NCBI RefSeq assembly: GCF_024498195.1
Contig: NZ_CP101824.1
Span: 62,001-126,000, forward strand
Direction of reading: 5' to 3'
Origin: Halovivax cerinus
GTDB lineage: Archaea > Halobacteriota > Halobacteria > Halobacteriales > Natrialbaceae
DNA: 64,000 nt
The notes beneath the pieces were generated by a model. The model did not search any database. It saw only the letters and a program-made list of their open reading frames with translations, and was not told where the DNA came from. Of this stretch, positions 50,596 to 58,315 are shown in pieces. Within the stretch, counting starts at the first letter, position 1. Every line of letters begins with the position of its first letter. Position numbers and translations under genes: made by a program.

Positions 50596-50763
50596 GTCGC
50601 CACAGCTGCACGTCCTCGATCCACTCCACGTCACCACAACTGCACGTTCCCGTTCCCTCCGCGTCACCATATTCGGGTGGACTCGAACCCCCGAGTCGAC
50701 GTGTCAGCGTGTACTCACGCCCTTACGCGTCGACGGGTCAGCGCGCACTCACGCCCCCTACGC
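50596..50763. repeat. two sets of 33-35-bp tandem repeats
   Basis: Set A starts at 50596, 50630 and 50663 (GTCGCCACAGCTGCACG or GTCACCACAACTGCACG). Set B starts at 50695 and 50729 (GTCGACGTGTCAGCG then ACTCACGCCC). Both have about a 34-bp period. They occupy most of the 401-bp gap between the PH-like gene and the CoA ligase gene. No gene in this gap. Confidence 0.75.
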
Positions 50764-52404
50764 GTCGACGTCCTCGCGCTCTCGCAGCTTCGAGCGCTGG
50801 ATCTTTCCCGTCTCGGTCGTCGGGAGCGTCTCGAGGTACTCGATCTCGCGGGGGTACTTGTACGGGGCGATCGAGGCTTTGACGTGGTCCTGCAGCTCCC
50901 GGGTCAGGACGTCGTCCGGATCGACGCCGTCCTCCGGGACGACGTACGCTTTGACGATCTGGCCGCGTTCCTCGTCCGGAGCGCCGATGACGGCCGTCTG
51001 GTAGACGGCGTCGTGTTCCAGGAGAACGTCCTCGACCTCGGGCCCGGAGACGTTGTTCCCGCCGGTGATGATCAGGTCGTCCGCCCGCGAGACGTACTCG
51101 AAGCGGCCGTCCTCGCGGTGGATGTAGATGTCCCCAGGGGCGCTCCAGCCGTCGTAGATCGCCTCGGCTTGCTTCTCCGGCCGCCCCCAGTACGTGACGC
51201 CGGTCGGGCCGCGGACGACGAGGAGGCCGGCCTCCCCGCGCGGGAGTTGCTCGCCCGTGTCCGTGTCGATCACCTTGGCCTCGTAGCCGGGGACGGGGAA
51301 TCCGGTCGCAGTCGGGTCCATGTCGTCGTGGTACCGGTGACTGATGAAGATGTGGAGCATCTCGGTCGAGCCGATCCCGTCGGAGGCCTCGACGCCGAAG
51401 TGTTCGCCGATCTGCTCGTAGGTTCGCGGCGGAAGCGGCTCGCCGGCGCTCACCGCCCGGCGCAACGACGAGACGTCGGCCGCTTCGAGTTCGTCCTCGT
51501 GCTCGGCGAACAGCTGGTTGTACGCCGTCGGCACCGACGCGAGCATCGAGACGTCGTGTTCGTCGACGGCCGCGAGGAGGTCCGTCGGCTTCGGATCCTG
51601 GATGAGGACCGTGGTGGCACCGAACCGTAGCGGGAAGGCCACCTCGAACCCGTAGCCGAAGGTGAAGGCGATCGGCGCGTTACTCGCGAAGACGTCGTCG
51701 GGGTTCGGATCCAGGCAGTAGCGAGCGTAGCCGTCGCAGATGGCGAGCATCTGGCGGTGGGTGTGGACCGTCCCCTTCGGCTTCCCGGTCGTCCCGCTCG
51801 TGTACGCGATCATGACGAGATCGTCGCGGGTCGTGGTCGGCGCGGTGAGTTCCGGGCTCGCTGCGGCGATGCGGTCGTCGTAGCTGTGGTGATCGTGCTC
51901 GATATCGTTCTCCTCGACCACGACGATCTCCTCCAGCGAATCGAGATCGTGTTCCTCGCGAGCGATCTCGAGTTCGTCGAGCAGGTCGTCGTAGACGATG
52001 GCGACCGACGCGCCGGAGTCCTCGACGACGTAACTGATCTCGTTCGCCCGCAGGAGCTTCATCGACGGGACGGTGATCGCCCCGATTTTCTGCGTGGCCA
52101 GACAGCTCACCGCGTACTCGGGTCGGTTCGGGAAGCGCACGAAGACCCGGTCACCCGGCTCGACGCCCAGGTCGAGGAGGGCGTTCGCGAGCCGATCGAC
52201 CCGTTCCTGGAGTTCGGCGTAGGAGATCTCCTCGTCCTCGAACACGATCGCCGGCGAATCGCCACGTCCGGCTTCGACGTGGCGATCTACCATCTCGACC
52301 GCCGCGTTGATCTCCTCGGGGTAGTGCAGTTCGGGAAGCGCGTGAAACAGGTCGGGTTGTACGTCGTCGTCCGGGAGTTTCTCGGTGGGAATCGACTCCT
52401 GCAT
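50758..52404 (-). CDS. benzoate/2-aminobenzoate-type CoA ligase (AMP-forming)
   Basis: 548 aa from ATG 52404. Adenylate-forming motifs: MIAYTSGTTGKPKGTVHTH (P-loop), LIITGGNNVSGPEVEDVLL, and C-terminal TETGKIQRSKL (catalytic Lys). Benzoate-type signs are IAFTFGYGFEVAFPLRFGAT and the GSTEMLHIFISHRY segment. The enzyme would convert anthranilate, produced by kynureninase, to 2-aminobenzoyl-CoA. It opposes the trpB-like gene; a TATA-like TACAATTATGG occurs 30 bp upstream (52432-52442). Closest bacterial counterparts are 2-aminobenzoate-CoA ligase and benzoate-CoA ligase; the substrate is inferred. Confidence 0.88.
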   Translation of the reverse strand: MQESIPTEKLPDDDVQPDLFHALPELHYPEEINAAVEMVDRHVEAGRGDSPAIVFEDEEISYAELQERVDRLANALLDLGVEPGDRVFVRFPNRPEYAVSCLATQKIGAITVPSMKLLRANEISYVVEDSGASVAIVYDDLLDELEIAREEHDLDSLEEIVVVEENDIEHDHHSYDDRIAAASPELTAPTTTRDDLVMIAYTSGTTGKPKGTVHTHRQMLAICDGYARYCLDPNPDDVFASNAPIAFTFGYGFEVAFPLRFGATTVLIQDPKPTDLLAAVDEHDVSMLASVPTAYNQLFAEHEDELEAADVSSLRRAVSAGEPLPPRTYEQIGEHFGVEASDGIGSTEMLHIFISHRYHDDMDPTATGFPVPGYEAKVIDTDTGEQLPRGEAGLLVVRGPTGVTYWGRPEKQAEAIYDGWSAPGDIYIHREDGRFEYVSRADDLIITGGNNVSGPEVEDVLLEHDAVYQTAVIGAPDEERGQIVKAYVVPEDGVDPDDVLTRELQDHVKASIAPYKYPREIEYLETLPTTETGKIQRSKLREREDVDA

Positions 52405-52552
52405 ATAGCGGGTGTGATTTTCTATGCCATACCATAATTGTACCGCTAGAGAGTGACGGAGGTCCACGATGTGAGGCACCAGCGTCAAATTCGGACATAA
52501 TCGCCGGGAAATATATTCGATTGGTCAGAGATCGACACTCTTGTACAGATAT

Positions 52553-52653
52553 GTGTCAGGTCGTGCTCTAAAGTTCGTAATCTGACACGTAGCCGCACGG
52601 TCGGATGAGTCACTCCATCGAGGTGTGATACCTCACAACGTACCTTTATTTTG
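52553..52653 (+). promoter_or_regulatory. regulatory region of the TrpB-like gene: two inverted repeats and TATA box
   Basis: GTGTCAG (52553-52559) with CTGACAC (52582-52588), and GAGGT-GTGAT-ACCTC (52620-52634). A TATA-like CTTTATTTTG (52644-52653) is 27-35 bp before ATG 52679, which suits a leaderless transcript. The repeats are operator candidates, perhaps for an Lrp-type or other amino-acid-responsive regulator (inference). Confidence 0.5.
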
Positions 52654-52678
52654 CGGGCAATTGTTTCATCACTCGACC

Positions 52679-53833
52679 ATGTCCAGTGGCACGTTCGGTG
52701 ACTACGGTGGCAGACACGTACCGGAACCGCTCGAGGGACCGCTCTCGCAACTGGCGGAGGCGTACGACGAGATCGGCACGAGTGAGGCGTTCCAGGAGGA
52801 GTTTCGCGATCACCTTCGGGAGTACGCGGGGCGACCGACGCCGCTGTACCACGCACGGAACCTGAGCGATCGGTACGACGCGGAGATCTACTTCAAACGG
52901 GAGGACCTGCTCCACGGCGGCGCGCACAAGATAAACAATTGCCTCGGACAGGCCCTGCTGGCGAAGAAGGCGGGAAAGGAGCGCCTCATCGCGGAGACGG
53001 GCGCGGGTCAGCACGGCACCGCGACCGCGATGGTCGGCGCGCTCTTCGACCTGCAGACGGAGGTCTACCAGGGGAAGAAGGACGTCGAACGCCAGCGGAT
53101 GAACGTCTTCCGGATGCGCCTCATGGGTGCGGAGGTGAACGAGGTCACCCGCGGCGGCGCGGGGCTGGCCGACGCCGTCGACGCGGCGCTAGAGGACCTG
53201 GTCGAGAACGTCGAGGACACGCACTACCTCGTCGGGAGCGTCGTCGGGCCGGACCCCTTCCCGCGGATGGTCAGGGACTTCCAGTCCGTCCTCGGCGAGG
53301 AGGCCCGCGAACAGTTCGTCGAGCGGACGGGTGACCTGCCCGACGCCGCGGTCGCCTGCGTCGGCGGCGGGTCGAACGCGATGGGCCTGTTCCACGCCTT
53401 CCGCGACGACGAGGTCGCCCTCTACGGCGCCGAAGGTGGTGGCAAGGGCGCCGCATCGACCCAGCACGCCGCGCCGCTTTCGGCCGGGCGGGACGACGTC
53501 ATTCACGGCATGAAGACCCGCGTCATCGACGAAGACGTCGAGGTCCACTCCGTCTCCGCCGGCCTCGACTACCCCGGCGTCGGCCCCGAACACGCCATGT
53601 TCCGCGACGAGGGGCGAGTCACCTACGAGGCCGTCGACGACGACGCCGCACTCGCCGCCTTCCGCGAACTCAGTGAGACCGAGGGCGTCATTCCCGCCCT
53701 GGAGTCGAGCCACGCCGTCGCGCGGGCGATCCAGCTCGCCGAAGACGGCGACCACGACACCATCCTCGTCAACCTCTCCGGTCGCGGCGACAAGGACATG
53801 GAGACCGCGGCGAAGAAATTCGACTTCGCCTGA
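52679..53833 (+). CDS. trpB: tryptophan synthase beta subunit-like protein (stand-alone TrpB)
   Basis: 384 aa. Canonical order: FGDYGGRHVPEPL at the start, YFKREDLLHGGAHKINN with the PLP lysine, LIAETGAGQHGTATA with the catalytic Glu, VACVGGGSNAMGLF (phosphate loop) and NLSGRGDKD at the end. The usual HTGAHK is HGGAHK. TrpB condenses indole with serine to form tryptophan. No trpA, trpC or other trp gene is near; the gene lies in a tryptophan-breakdown cluster. It may salvage indole or regulate flux; the role is open. Confidence 0.9.
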   Translation: MSSGTFGDYGGRHVPEPLEGPLSQLAEAYDEIGTSEAFQEEFRDHLREYAGRPTPLYHARNLSDRYDAEIYFKREDLLHGGAHKINNCLGQALLAKKAGKERLIAETGAGQHGTATAMVGALFDLQTEVYQGKKDVERQRMNVFRMRLMGAEVNEVTRGGAGLADAVDAALEDLVENVEDTHYLVGSVVGPDPFPRMVRDFQSVLGEEAREQFVERTGDLPDAAVACVGGGSNAMGLFHAFRDDEVALYGAEGGGKGAASTQHAAPLSAGRDDVIHGMKTRVIDEDVEVHSVSAGLDYPGVGPEHAMFRDEGRVTYEAVDDDAALAAFRELSETEGVIPALESSHAVARAIQLAEDGDHDTILVNLSGRGDKDMETAAKKFDFA

Positions 53834-53894
53834 GTAGGGGGTGTGAACCCAACGATACGTCGCGACGACGGCTCGTCGCTCGTACAACCCCGCA

Positions 53895-54200
53895 TCAATA
53901 CGTCTCGACCGAAACGCCGAGCGCCTCGAAATCAACGACGGTTCCGGTGAGAACGGACTCGTCGAGACTCTCCGCCGTCGCCCCGATGAGCGCGTCGTTC
54001 CAGCTGACGCCACACCGGCCGCCGTTTTCGTCGTCGGCTTCTGCGAGGAGCGTACCGGCGATCCGGGCGATCTCCTCGTCGGCGTCGACGCGAGGGTAGC
54101 CGAGAAGGTGATTTCGCAGCTCGTCGACGGTGACGGTGCTGCGTTCGGTCGCCGCGCCGTAGTACGCCTCCGCCAGGACCGGGGCCAGAACCCACTGCAT
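53895..54200 (-). pseudogene. 5'-truncated PIN-domain (VapC-like) remnant
   Basis: The frame reads WVLAPVLAEAYYGAATERST, VDELRNHLLGYPRVDADEEI and GGRCGVSWNDALIGATAESLD to the C-terminus VSVETY. This matches the second half of PIN toxins (E in AEAYYG, and the NDALIGA acidic motif). The N-terminal strand with the first catalytic Asp is absent; the frame meets a stop about 80 bp upstream. Probably decayed. Downstream of a dimeric-barrel gene. Confidence 0.6.
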
Positions 54201-54278
54201 CTCTCCGTCGTCGACGAGTTCGACGCCGCGGTCAGGAGTTCCGCTCGCAAATTTCGATGGGTAAGCGAGAGCGAGGCA

Positions 54279-54599
54279 TTACTCGGGCGGGTCGCCGTCG
54301 GCACCGAAACCGCTCCCGTACCGGTCGACGATTTCCGTGACGGTGACTTCGTAGGCGTCGTACCACTCGGTCCACCGTTGCTTCGCCAGTTCGTGATCCG
54401 AATCCGAGCCGAACGCGTCGAGCGCGTCCTGCGACTCCCAGTAGTAGACGACGAGCACCTCGTCGCTATCCGGATCGTGCCAGGTGCGTTTGCCGCGATA
54501 CGCGTCCGACTGCTCGGCGACGGCCTGGATCGCGTCGTTCAACTCGTGGAATTCCGCGTCGTACTCTCCCGGATCGATCCGAAACGTGACGAGGTACAT
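54279..54599 (-). CDS. dimeric alpha/beta-barrel (antibiotic-biosynthesis-monooxygenase-like) protein
   Basis: 106 aa. MYLVTFRIDPGEYDAEFHEL (strand plus helix), AYRGKRTWHDPDSDEVLVVYYW (strands with W and H) and AYEVTVTEIVDRYG. The ferredoxin-like dimeric-barrel pattern is that of ABM/DUF3291 proteins, some of which oxidise small aromatic compounds without cofactors. A link to the surrounding tryptophan degradation genes is possible, not shown. Start ATG 54599. Confidence 0.65.
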   Translation of the reverse strand: MYLVTFRIDPGEYDAEFHELNDAIQAVAEQSDAYRGKRTWHDPDSDEVLVVYYWESQDALDAFGSDSDHELAKQRWTEWYDAYEVTVTEIVDRYGSGFGADGDPPE

Positions 54600-55144
54600 C
54601 GATACCCGTACACTCGCTTCCGCGGAGAAGAAGGTGGCCGTCCGTCGGCGAAGCGTCGTCGCGACACCCCGTTTCGAGACGGCCCTCGATACGACACTAC
54701 AGGACGCCGGCAGACCGATTCACGCATCGAACCCGACCGCAAACGGGAGTGCGACCGGGCGGGTCCGCGACCGGAAGCGTTCTCGTGCCTGCGACGCATC
54801 CACCGACTGGAAGCGCTCGCGCACGTACGCTGATCGAACGAAGCCACGACCCCCGCCGTATCGCGTCGCGTCTCGGCTGGCCGTTCGCGACGGTCGCCAT
54901 CTCCGTCGATCACGTGGACCCTCCAAAACCACCGATCGACGGTGCCACCGCCGTCGAGACCGCTGCCGGCGACAGTGAAACCACTGACGACGACGGAGAC
55001 GGCGCTGGCGACACGCTGGCGATGTCGAGACGGTTCTCGAGAACAGAGTCGAGACGCGACGCTACCGGGACCGAGCGCGTGAGGGCTCGTAAGAGACGTT
55101 TATGTCTCGCGGGGCGGTACGGAATCATGGCTTCAGCCGATCAG
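54600..55144. other. gap with decayed sequence, nothing coding recognised
   Basis: 545 bp between the dimeric-barrel gene and the hairpin-rich repeat. Frames are open only because of GC content. GAGACG-TTTAT-GTCTC (55095-55111) forms a small stem-loop just before the repeat. Confidence 0.4.
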
Positions 55145-55246
55145 GTTGGAAGCCACCGTCTCGGGTGTCTTCAGCACCCGGGACATTTCGCGCACGTCCC
55201 CTGGCGACGACCGATGGAGACGACGGCTTCCGGATTAGGCTACGAC
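55145..55246 (+). repeat. hairpin-rich repeat element, copy B (internally deleted)
   Basis: Aligns with the reverse complement of 10034-10190: TTGGAAGCCAC, CGTCTCGGGTG, CACCCGGGACA, GTCCCCTG-CGA, GATGGAGACG and GGCTTCC occur in the same order. About 60 bp of copy A, carrying three hairpins, are missing. It begins soon after a TTTATGTCTCG stretch and lies beside VapBC remnants. Confidence 0.7.
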
Positions 55247-55259
55247 GGGTAGTGACATA

Positions 55260-55468
55260 TATCCGACTCTAACTGACCGGGTTTTGGATCGCGAAAGCCG
55301 TTCGGACGGGATCGTAGAATTGCATCCCGACAGCGAAACGAGGTTCAGATCGTGCAAGAAAGAGCGGAACCGAGCCGGTATTCTCGAACGTCTGGATGGA
55401 CGACTAGTGAAACGCGTCTTCGAGTCGGCGATGAGTGCGGAACTGACCACGTTCGCGTCGACATCCAC
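55260..55468 (-). pseudogene. VapC-like PIN toxin fragment
   Basis: GTG 55468 begins VDVDANVVSSALIADSKTR, the standard N-terminus of PIN toxins with its first catalytic Asp in DAN. After about 20 residues the frame loses similarity. Another frame continues only briefly, so the gene is truncated. It starts 13 bp after the antitoxin remnant, the vapB-vapC order. Confidence 0.55.
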
Positions 55469-55481
55469 TCATTCGTCGACC

Positions 55482-55694
55482 CTACACCGATTCCTCTTCG
55501 TCGCGCTTGCGCCCGCTTTCGTTGATCTTATCGGCTATTTCCTGCACGTCGCTCCCTGTGAGCCCGCTCTCGCTCGTGAGTGCGTCCATCACTTCGAGTG
55601 CGTCGACCGTTTCCTGGATGGCCAGCCGAATGACTGCACTCCTGGCGAAGCGACATTCGTTTTTCTGAGAGGGGCAGTGATACCTGCTCTCCAT
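55482..55694 (-). pseudogene. VapB-like antitoxin with damaged N-terminus
   Basis: The C-terminal 50 residues (SAVIRLAIQETVDALEVMD, LTGSDVQEIADKINES) match haloarchaeal RHH antitoxins. The N-terminal beta strand of the ribbon-helix-helix is replaced by MESRYHCPSQKNECRF, so DNA binding is likely lost. It pairs with the VapC-like fragment and lies beside an unrelated hydrolase. Confidence 0.5.
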
Positions 55695-55752
55695 CCCGGA
55701 TTCACGGGTCGACTGCGTTGGATTTCGAAGGCACGTCGCGCTCGATCCCGAC

Positions 55753-56700
55753 TCACCCGAGCCTGTCCCGGATCGCGTCTGCCAACGCGTCCATCGCCTC
55801 GTCCGCTCGCGAGACGTCGTCGGTGAGACTCAGGAAGCCGTGGGTCATCGACGGGTAGTGATCGTGGCCGGTCTCGACGCCGTGATCGGCCAGCCGCTCG
55901 GCGTACGCCGCGCCTTCATCCCGAAGCACGTCGTAACCGGCGGTCACCACCGTCGCGGGTGCGACGTCGGCTACGTCCGGTGCGCGACAGACGGTCGCGA
56001 AGGGGTTGTGCTCGTCGACGGGGCTGCGGAGGTACTGGTCCCAGAACCAGCGGACGTCGGCCTCTGTCAAGAGGGGGCCGTCGCCGTGCTCGGCGTAGGA
56101 CGGGCGACCGAAGCGACGATCGGTCATCGGGTACAGGAGGAACTGGCCGTCGAGGTCGAGTCCCCCGTCTCGCGCCCGGATCGCCGACGCGGCCGCGAGG
56201 TTCCCACCGGCGCTCGTCCCGGCGACGCCGAGGCGGTCGGGGTCACCGCCCAGTTCGTCGGCATGGTCGGCGGCCCACTCGAGGGCGGCGAAGGCGTCGT
56301 CCGTCGCGGCCGGGAACGGATGCTCGGGCGCGAGTCGGTAGTCCACCGAGAGGACCAGTGCGCCGGCGCGGCTGGCCAGTTCGCGACAGATGTTGTCCGA
56401 GGAGTCGAGCGTCCCGAGCGTCCAGCCGCCGCCGTGGGTGAAGACCAGCGTCGGCGGGTCCTCGCGGTCCGGCCGGTAGACGCGGATCGGCAGGTCGCCG
56501 CCGGGGCCGTCGATTTTGAGATCTCGTACCGTCCGCAGGTCGGGACTGGCCCCGCCGGAGAACACCTCGTCCTCGATGCGCCGCGCGCTGTCGACCGACA
56601 GCGCCGACCACTGGGGGACGCCGGCCGCCTCGATCTCGGCGACGACCGACGCGAGTTCCGGATCCAGTTCGTCCGTCGACGCGGCTTCTGGGTCGGACAT
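55753..56700 (-). CDS. alpha/beta hydrolase, HSL-like; candidate kynurenine formamidase
   Basis: 315 aa. Hormone-sensitive-lipase family motifs: FTHGGGWTLGTLDS (oxyanion), DYRLAPEHPFPAATDDAF, nucleophile GTSAGGNLAAAS, Asp in YDVLRDEGAAY, and His in MTHGFLSLTD. Known members are esterases; eukaryotic kynurenine formamidases also belong to this fold. No metal-type kynB is seen here, so this may hydrolyse N-formylkynurenine. Divergent from the kynureninase gene (168 bp apart), which supports that role. Still inferred, as the family is broad. Confidence 0.85.
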   Translation of the reverse strand: MSDPEAASTDELDPELASVVAEIEAAGVPQWSALSVDSARRIEDEVFSGGASPDLRTVRDLKIDGPGGDLPIRVYRPDREDPPTLVFTHGGGWTLGTLDSSDNICRELASRAGALVLSVDYRLAPEHPFPAATDDAFAALEWAADHADELGGDPDRLGVAGTSAGGNLAAASAIRARDGGLDLDGQFLLYPMTDRRFGRPSYAEHGDGPLLTEADVRWFWDQYLRSPVDEHNPFATVCRAPDVADVAPATVVTAGYDVLRDEGAAYAERLADHGVETGHDHYPSMTHGFLSLTDDVSRADEAMDALADAIRDRLG

Positions 56701-56868
56701 ACGGCCGACATCGGACGGGCGGTAGATGAGTCCTCCGCCCGACGGTGTCGGACGGACACCCGTCTAGAACAGTCCCGTCGAACTGACACCGAAGGTGCAC
56801 ACCAGCGGCGAAATTCGACCGTTCCGGCGTCGAACGCTACTTGTAGGTCGACGACGACACCCGACCAC

Positions 56869-58239
56869 ATGACCGGACGCGACGATGGGCCGACCACGGA
56901 GGCGGACGACGGCGGACACGATCACAACTTCGACACAGCGGCCGACGGCGGACACGAACACGACATCGAGGCGGGCCGTGAGTACGCCCGCGAGTGCGAC
57001 GATTCCGATCCGCTCGCTGACTTCCGAAACCGCTTCGCCCTCCCGGACGCCTACTACATGGACGGCAACTCGCTCGGGCCCGTCTCCGACGCGGCCGAGG
57101 CGAGTCTGCAGCAGGCGGTCGACCAGTGGCGCGAGCAGGGGATCCGGGGCTGGACCGAGTCGGACCCGCCGTGGTTCTGGTACGGCGAACGCCTGGGTGA
57201 CGAACTCGCGCCACTGGTCGGCGCCGACCCCGACGAGGTCGTCGTCGGCAACTCGACGACGATCAACATCCACACGCTGATCGGAACGTTCGTGGACGCG
57301 CTGGGTCCCGACGATCCACAGGGCGTCCTCGTCAACGACCTCGACTTCCCGACGGACCACTACGCGATCCAGTCCCAGCTGCGCCAGCGGGGGCTCGACC
57401 CAGACGAACACCTCCACCTCGTCGAGAGCCGCGACGGCCGGACGATCGAAACCGAGGACGTGATCGACGCGATGGACGCCCACGACGTGGGCATCGTCTT
57501 CATGCCCTCGGTGCTGTACCGCAGCGGGCAGCTGTTCGACCTCGAGACGATCACCGAGGCGGCCCACGAACGGGGGATCCTCGCCGGCTTCGACCTCGCG
57601 CACTCGATCGGCGTCGTACCCCACGACCTCTCTGGGATCAGCGTCGACTTCGCAGTCTGGTGTTCGTACAAGTATCTGAACGCTGGCCCCGGGGCCGTCG
57701 CGGGCCTGTACGTGAACGAACGCCACTTTGGCGAGGACCCCGCCCTCGCGGGCTGGTGGGGCCACGACAAGGAGACGCAGTTCGAACTGAACCTCGACTT
57801 CACTCCGGCCGACGACGCCGGTGCCTGGCAGGTCGGAACCGTCCCGGTCTTCAGCGCCGCGCCGCTGTTCGGCGCACTCGAACTCACGCACGACGCCGGC
57901 ATCGAAGCGATCCGCGAGAAGTCCGTCGACCTCACATCCTACCTGATCGACCTCGTCGACGCACACCTCGCCGACCGCGGCGTCTCGATCGGGACGCCCC
58001 GCGATCCGGCCCACCGCGGCGGCCACGTCGCCCTGGAGCACCCAGAGGCCCGTCGCATCAGCGAGGCGCTGCGAGATCACGAAGTGATCGTCGACTTCCG
58101 CCCGCCGAACGTGATCCGCGTGGCCCCCGCGCCGCTGTACGTCCGGTACGAGGACGTCTACGACGTCGTCGAGATCATCGCCGACATCATCGACGAGGAG
58201 CGCTACGAGGCGTACGAGGCAGAGAACGAAGTGACGTAA
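56869..58239 (+). CDS. kynU: kynureninase
   Basis: 456 aa from ATG 56869. Fold-type I PLP enzyme; YYMDGNSLGPVSDAAEASL near 65 is typical of KynU. VVGNSTTINIHTLIGTF, the FPTDHYAIQSQL segment, and CSYKYLNAGPGAVAGLY hold the PLP lysine. GHDKETQFELNLDFTPADDAGAW and VDFRPPNVIRVAPAPLYVRYEDV are conserved in kynureninases. It cleaves kynurenine to anthranilate and alanine. The His/Asp-rich first 45 residues are a haloarchaeal extension. Divergent from the hydrolase and convergent with the dioxygenase. Confidence 0.92.
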   Translation: MTGRDDGPTTEADDGGHDHNFDTAADGGHEHDIEAGREYARECDDSDPLADFRNRFALPDAYYMDGNSLGPVSDAAEASLQQAVDQWREQGIRGWTESDPPWFWYGERLGDELAPLVGADPDEVVVGNSTTINIHTLIGTFVDALGPDDPQGVLVNDLDFPTDHYAIQSQLRQRGLDPDEHLHLVESRDGRTIETEDVIDAMDAHDVGIVFMPSVLYRSGQLFDLETITEAAHERGILAGFDLAHSIGVVPHDLSGISVDFAVWCSYKYLNAGPGAVAGLYVNERHFGEDPALAGWWGHDKETQFELNLDFTPADDAGAWQVGTVPVFSAAPLFGALELTHDAGIEAIREKSVDLTSYLIDLVDAHLADRGVSIGTPRDPAHRGGHVALEHPEARRISEALRDHEVIVDFRPPNVIRVAPAPLYVRYEDVYDVVEIIADIIDEERYEAYEAENEVT

Positions 58240-58315
58240 TCGGCGTACTGGTCAGTGACGAATCGGCAGGCCGAGAGAGTGTCGTGATCGGCGTACCGGG
58301 ATCGACCGGTTCGAA

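Noticed and set aside
36994-50763. CRISPR arrays as explanation for the short repeats
   Set aside because: The units are directly tandem without unique spacers of regular length, few in number, and no cas genes are present.
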